Assembly: GCF_963662255.1 (NCBI RefSeq)
Contig: NC_085047.1
Span: 14,996,347-15,060,346 of the forward strand
Direction: 5' to 3'
Source: Cinclus cinclus
Lineage: Eukaryota; Chordata; Aves; Passeriformes; Cinclidae
Length of the DNA: 64,000 bases
The translations under genes and the position numbers were made by a program. This document shows, piece by piece, positions 60,901 to 64,000 of this stretch. Positions within the stretch are counted from its first letter, which is position 1. Each line of letters starts with the position of its first letter. The notes under the pieces were generated by a model. It did not search any database. It was not told where the DNA came from and worked only from the letters and a program-made list of their open reading frames with translations.

Positions 60901-63574
60901 GCTCTTGACCAAGCCTCCACACCCAACAGCTTGTGTTAATTATTTTACTGAGTCACTAAGAGTAATTATTCTACTCAGAGAAACAGCTGTCATTTTGTCA
61001 AGCAATTTGATGAAGTTACTATACTCTTCAGCTATTTTGCTAAGCTTTGTTTTGGAAAAGAACTACTAATTAAAAGAAATTGTCATACCTTTTATTCACA
61101 AAACTTATAAATCAAACTGTTTATTATCCTTCACAGCTTAATAAACACATGCAAAGAGCAAGTCATGAAGAGCCAAAGGAGATCTATGCTTCTTGTGGGT
61201 TTGCCCTATAATTCAGCATTGATCAATTAAAAATGGGTAAGGGAGGTGGTTTATATGTCACACAAACCACTCATGGGGAAAAAAAATTAAAATTTAAAAA
61301 CATAAAGATCTTGTCAGCTTCCTCAAGTTTTCATACATGTTTTGAGAAGAAGCACAGCAGCTGATCATGTTTTTTCCACAGAAAAGGCATCTGAGGATCT
61401 GAAGATGCAAGTCTCAAAATTGTCTGTCAATCATTAATCAAACAAAAGACAAATGAGAAAGCAAGGGAGAAGCTTCTTTTCCTTACTCACTCTTTCGTTC
61501 ACCTGACTGCCAAGGATCCTGATGACCCCAGAGAGCCTGCCCTATGTACCCACACAGCCACCCACCCCTTATCAGCATCTTAAATGAAAGTGCAAAAAAG
61601 GATCCTGCAACAAATGGAAACTTTTGTCAGGGAAATTTGGGAACAGAATGGACAGAAAGAGGAACTGAAAGTCTGTAACAGAAGCAAAGTAAGGGCTTTG
61701 CTCCCCCCCCATTTAAATGCAATTTCTTGAAACATCTACTAGGAAACTAAACAATGAAGAAACAAATATTTGCGGCCTTCTACTTAAAAAAAATAAACAA
61801 AAACCACCAAAACCAGAAACATAAGAACCTATAAAGCACTACATTACCCAGTCTAAAGAAAAACACTGTCAAGATACATCATTTTTGTCTTTTTTCTGAG
61901 GCACAGTTGATGACATACCAATACCTTAACAATTTTGTTTCAGTCATCTGGTAAAGGAGTCTTGCTTAGAAACAGGCAGCTAAAGCAGGCAACAAAACAG
62001 GCATGGCAGAAACCTCAGTGTGCTACCGAGAGGAAATGATTTATAAACTGAGATAATGCACATAAATCCACAAAGATAGTTACTGTCTGTTGCATTTATA
62101 TACTAAAACCAGACGATTACTTAAAAAGATTAAATGCAAAAATAGCTACTGCAGAATATGGCAGCTTCACAAACCGTGACAGCTCCCAGCCAATGGGTCT
62201 CCGAACCACAGTGATTCACATGAGGGTCAGAAAGTAATATGCTAAGCAACCATGGCATCACCAAGACATCACTACAGAGTGTTTCCTTTTAAAGTGTTAA
62301 ATCACTATTAATCTACCTGTAATTTCAAAAAGGAATTCATGTGTAAAACAGAGAGAATTTGTGTTGTTCCTGCTTTCTCTCTTCCTTATATCATTTCCCA
62401 AAGCAAAAGTACACGACAAAGCAAAGTACAGATTCTTTGCTGCTTTCCAGAAAGTATTTGTTAAAATGGCAGGGAAAACATTTCATTTCAGAAAAGAGAT
62501 CTACAGAAAATCTAGTTCCAACACGAAATTTTCACCCTTTAGCATAAAAAGATGGTTCAAGAGCAGAACATGCGTGCACACAATTTTATTATGAAATATT
62601 TTAGTGTTATAAAAGCAGGTGGCTTGCTCAAAACATCAGTCTTACAGAATCAAGACTGACTAACACTTTATCACAAGACCACCAGATATTAAAACCTACT
62701 TCACCATAAAACAAAGAAAAGGGATAAATGCCAAGCCTCAAATATTCACATGGAACGACAGAAGACAGAAAGCTTCTGCAGAAACATCAGCTCAGTGCCC
62801 ATTTCAGTAAACCTTTCCAGGTAGAGGATGTCTCTCAAAATTCTGGCCATCACTAAGGCAGACACCAACACAGACGTCTCTGAGCACAGAAGTTCAGCGC
62901 TCCTGAACAGTTCTGGTGCAAAAATCCAAGACTCCTTTCCTCCAGCACCTTTGCAGTGGCAACACCTACACATCAATCCACAAGGCCAGGGCTACAAGGA
63001 ACCAACAGAACAGCCCATCCTTCTGTGGTCTATCCTTGAGCATGGTCCAAATCATAAAATCTCATTTTTTACTTAAGCTACGCAACCAAGGCAGACATTT
63101 CCTTCTACTATTACATTTGGAAAACAAATGGTTGAAAGCAGCTGCTAAAACCCCAACGAGTCCTATAACTGGAAGCCTTAAATGTCTGAGCATCTGTAGA
63201 ACTGCTCAGCTTGATACATTCTGCTCGATGCTGACAAGATCATGCCTCAAAGCAAGATCGTGCGACTGGCAGCCTCGGCTGCAGGGACGGAGGGCTGCTA
63301 TGGAGCTGTCTGTCTCCTCTTATTCATGGAGTACTGGGGCTCCTCCCGGGAAGGGCACCTGAGCCACAGACCTGCATCCTGGAGGGGAGGGGACCGCAGG
63401 AATCCCTCTCTGTATCAGGCTGAATAAATGTCACCCACATCACACTGAGCCTCCCAGAAGGGGGAACTGACACAGGAGGAGAACAGAAGCCGAAGTCCTC
63501 AGGCCGAAGTATGGCAAGCAGGGATCGAAGGAGACCAGAAGGTGACTCACCCCTCCCACACCTTCTTTTTTGAG
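57961..63574 (-). other. APP: APP intron 1, 5' part, no gene seen
   Basis: AT-rich intron grading into GC-rich DNA at its right end. Contains a short TA/CA run at 60,319-60,338. No CR1, LTR or exon recognised. Frames of up to 148 codons (62,916-63,362) are not family-like. Confidence 0.65.
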
Positions 63575-64000
63575 ATCTGGCGGGGGGGATCGGGGGAGAA
63601 CCGACACGCAGCCGTGCCGGCTCCTCCTCTGGGGTCCACGCTCGCTGCCAGCCCACCCCGCAGGCACTGCGGACGGCGGGACACGGGGGACCCCCGGCCC
63701 CCGCCCCGCCCGTAGGGAGGGACCCGGCGGAGCGGCCCCGGCGAAGGAAGGAAAGAGGGCGGGCAGGGGCGGCGGCGGAGGGGCGCGGGCTGCCGGCGCC
63801 TCCTCTCTGCTGCACTGCAGAGGCGCCATCTTCCCGCGCCGCCGGCCCGCGGGGGGGGGGGCTCGGACCGGCCCCGACCACCGCCCCCCGGGCACCGCCT
63901 TCCCGCGGGCCCACTGCGCCAGCCGGGGGCGGCTCCGGCCGCCGCCCCGCACACCTGCGCCACCCCCGCCCGCAGCCCGGTCCCCGTCGTCGTCGTCCCG
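63575..64000 (-). promoter_or_regulatory. APP: CpG island, intronic flank of the APP promoter/exon 1
   Basis: Composition changes abruptly to very GC-rich, CpG-dense DNA that continues to the window edge. GC boxes (Sp1-type) are visible: GGGCGGG at 63,757-63,763 and overlapping CCGCCCCGCCC at 63,701-63,711. A CGT-repeat lies at about 63,985-63,997. Since exon 2 lies 45 kb downstream on minus and exon 1 is not in this stretch, it most likely forms the start of intron 1, with exon 1 and the promoter just beyond 64,000. APP's promoter is known in other vertebrates to be a GC-rich, TATA-less CpG island. Long frames on minus here (up to 196 codons) are expected by chance in GC-rich DNA. Confidence 0.75.

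Noticed and set aside
63324..63963. Overlapping open frames of 138-196 codons on minus in the GC-rich end
   Set aside because: Several frames are open at once, as GC-rich DNA gives by chance. Composition is Pro/Ala/Arg/Gly-rich with no domain, and none matches the APP signal-peptide exon.
63930..64000. APP exon 1 inside the window
   Set aside because: No signal-peptide sequence, ATG context or Leu-Glu donor end is visible on minus, so it should lie beyond 64,000.
1..64000. tRNA, rRNA or known microRNA genes
   Set aside because: No cloverleaf with A and B boxes, no rRNA signature and no hairpin I recognise. A covariance-model scan would be needed to exclude small RNAs.

Overview
The window is vertebrate nuclear DNA, almost certainly from a bird and probably a songbird. 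The signs are CR1 LINE fragments in both orientations, several bird-type LTRs of the ERVL and ERVK classes, low repeat density, long AT-rich introns, and one protein-coding exon recognisable as avian-type amyloid precursor protein (APP). Bird is a strong call. Songbird rests on LTR families I recognise from memory and is moderate.

APP is the only host gene I can support, and it lies on the minus strand. Exon 2 (18,300-18,467) is intact at 168 bp, 56 codons, phase 0 at both ends, with consensus splice sites. Positions 1-18,299 are the 5' part of intron 2. Positions 18,468 to the right edge are intron 1, at least 45.5 kb. Exon 1 was looked for and not found, so it should lie just beyond 64,000. 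The last ~425 bases are a CpG-rich, GC-box-containing stretch that fits the intronic flank of the APP promoter CpG island. Exon 3 was not found.

The structure is otherwise mobile-element debris in the introns. Left (1-18 kb): a partial LTR (~1,960-2,209), a 1,041-bp ERVL-type LTR (7,847-8,887) and a CR1 tail (10,397-10,640). Middle (20-36 kb): CR1 pieces, then a minus-strand ERVK/betaretrovirus-like provirus remnant (26,882 to ~30,510). That remnant keeps its 3' LTR, polypurine tract, a possible env tail, an integrase core, protease, dUTPase and gag, but has lost reverse transcriptase, RNase H and the integrase N-terminus. Beyond it are a 119-bp direct duplication (30,593 and 34,908), an LTR-like repeat, and a solo LTR with a perfect 5-bp target duplication (35,045-35,737). 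Right (41-64 kb): an LTR nested in a CR1 and carrying a 3 x 28-bp repeat, another CR1 (47,954-48,410), a 3 x 39-bp minisatellite (52,921-53,037), an LTR near 54.3-55.0 kb, and an ERVL RNase H-integrase relic (57,117-57,960).

I found no RNA genes, CRISPR arrays, operons or prokaryote-type systems. The points of most interest are the internally deleted ERVK relic and the LTRs lying in the same orientation as APP, which could supply promoters or poly(A) signals within this gene. The great majority of open reading frames in the window are chance frames in intron or repeat sequence.
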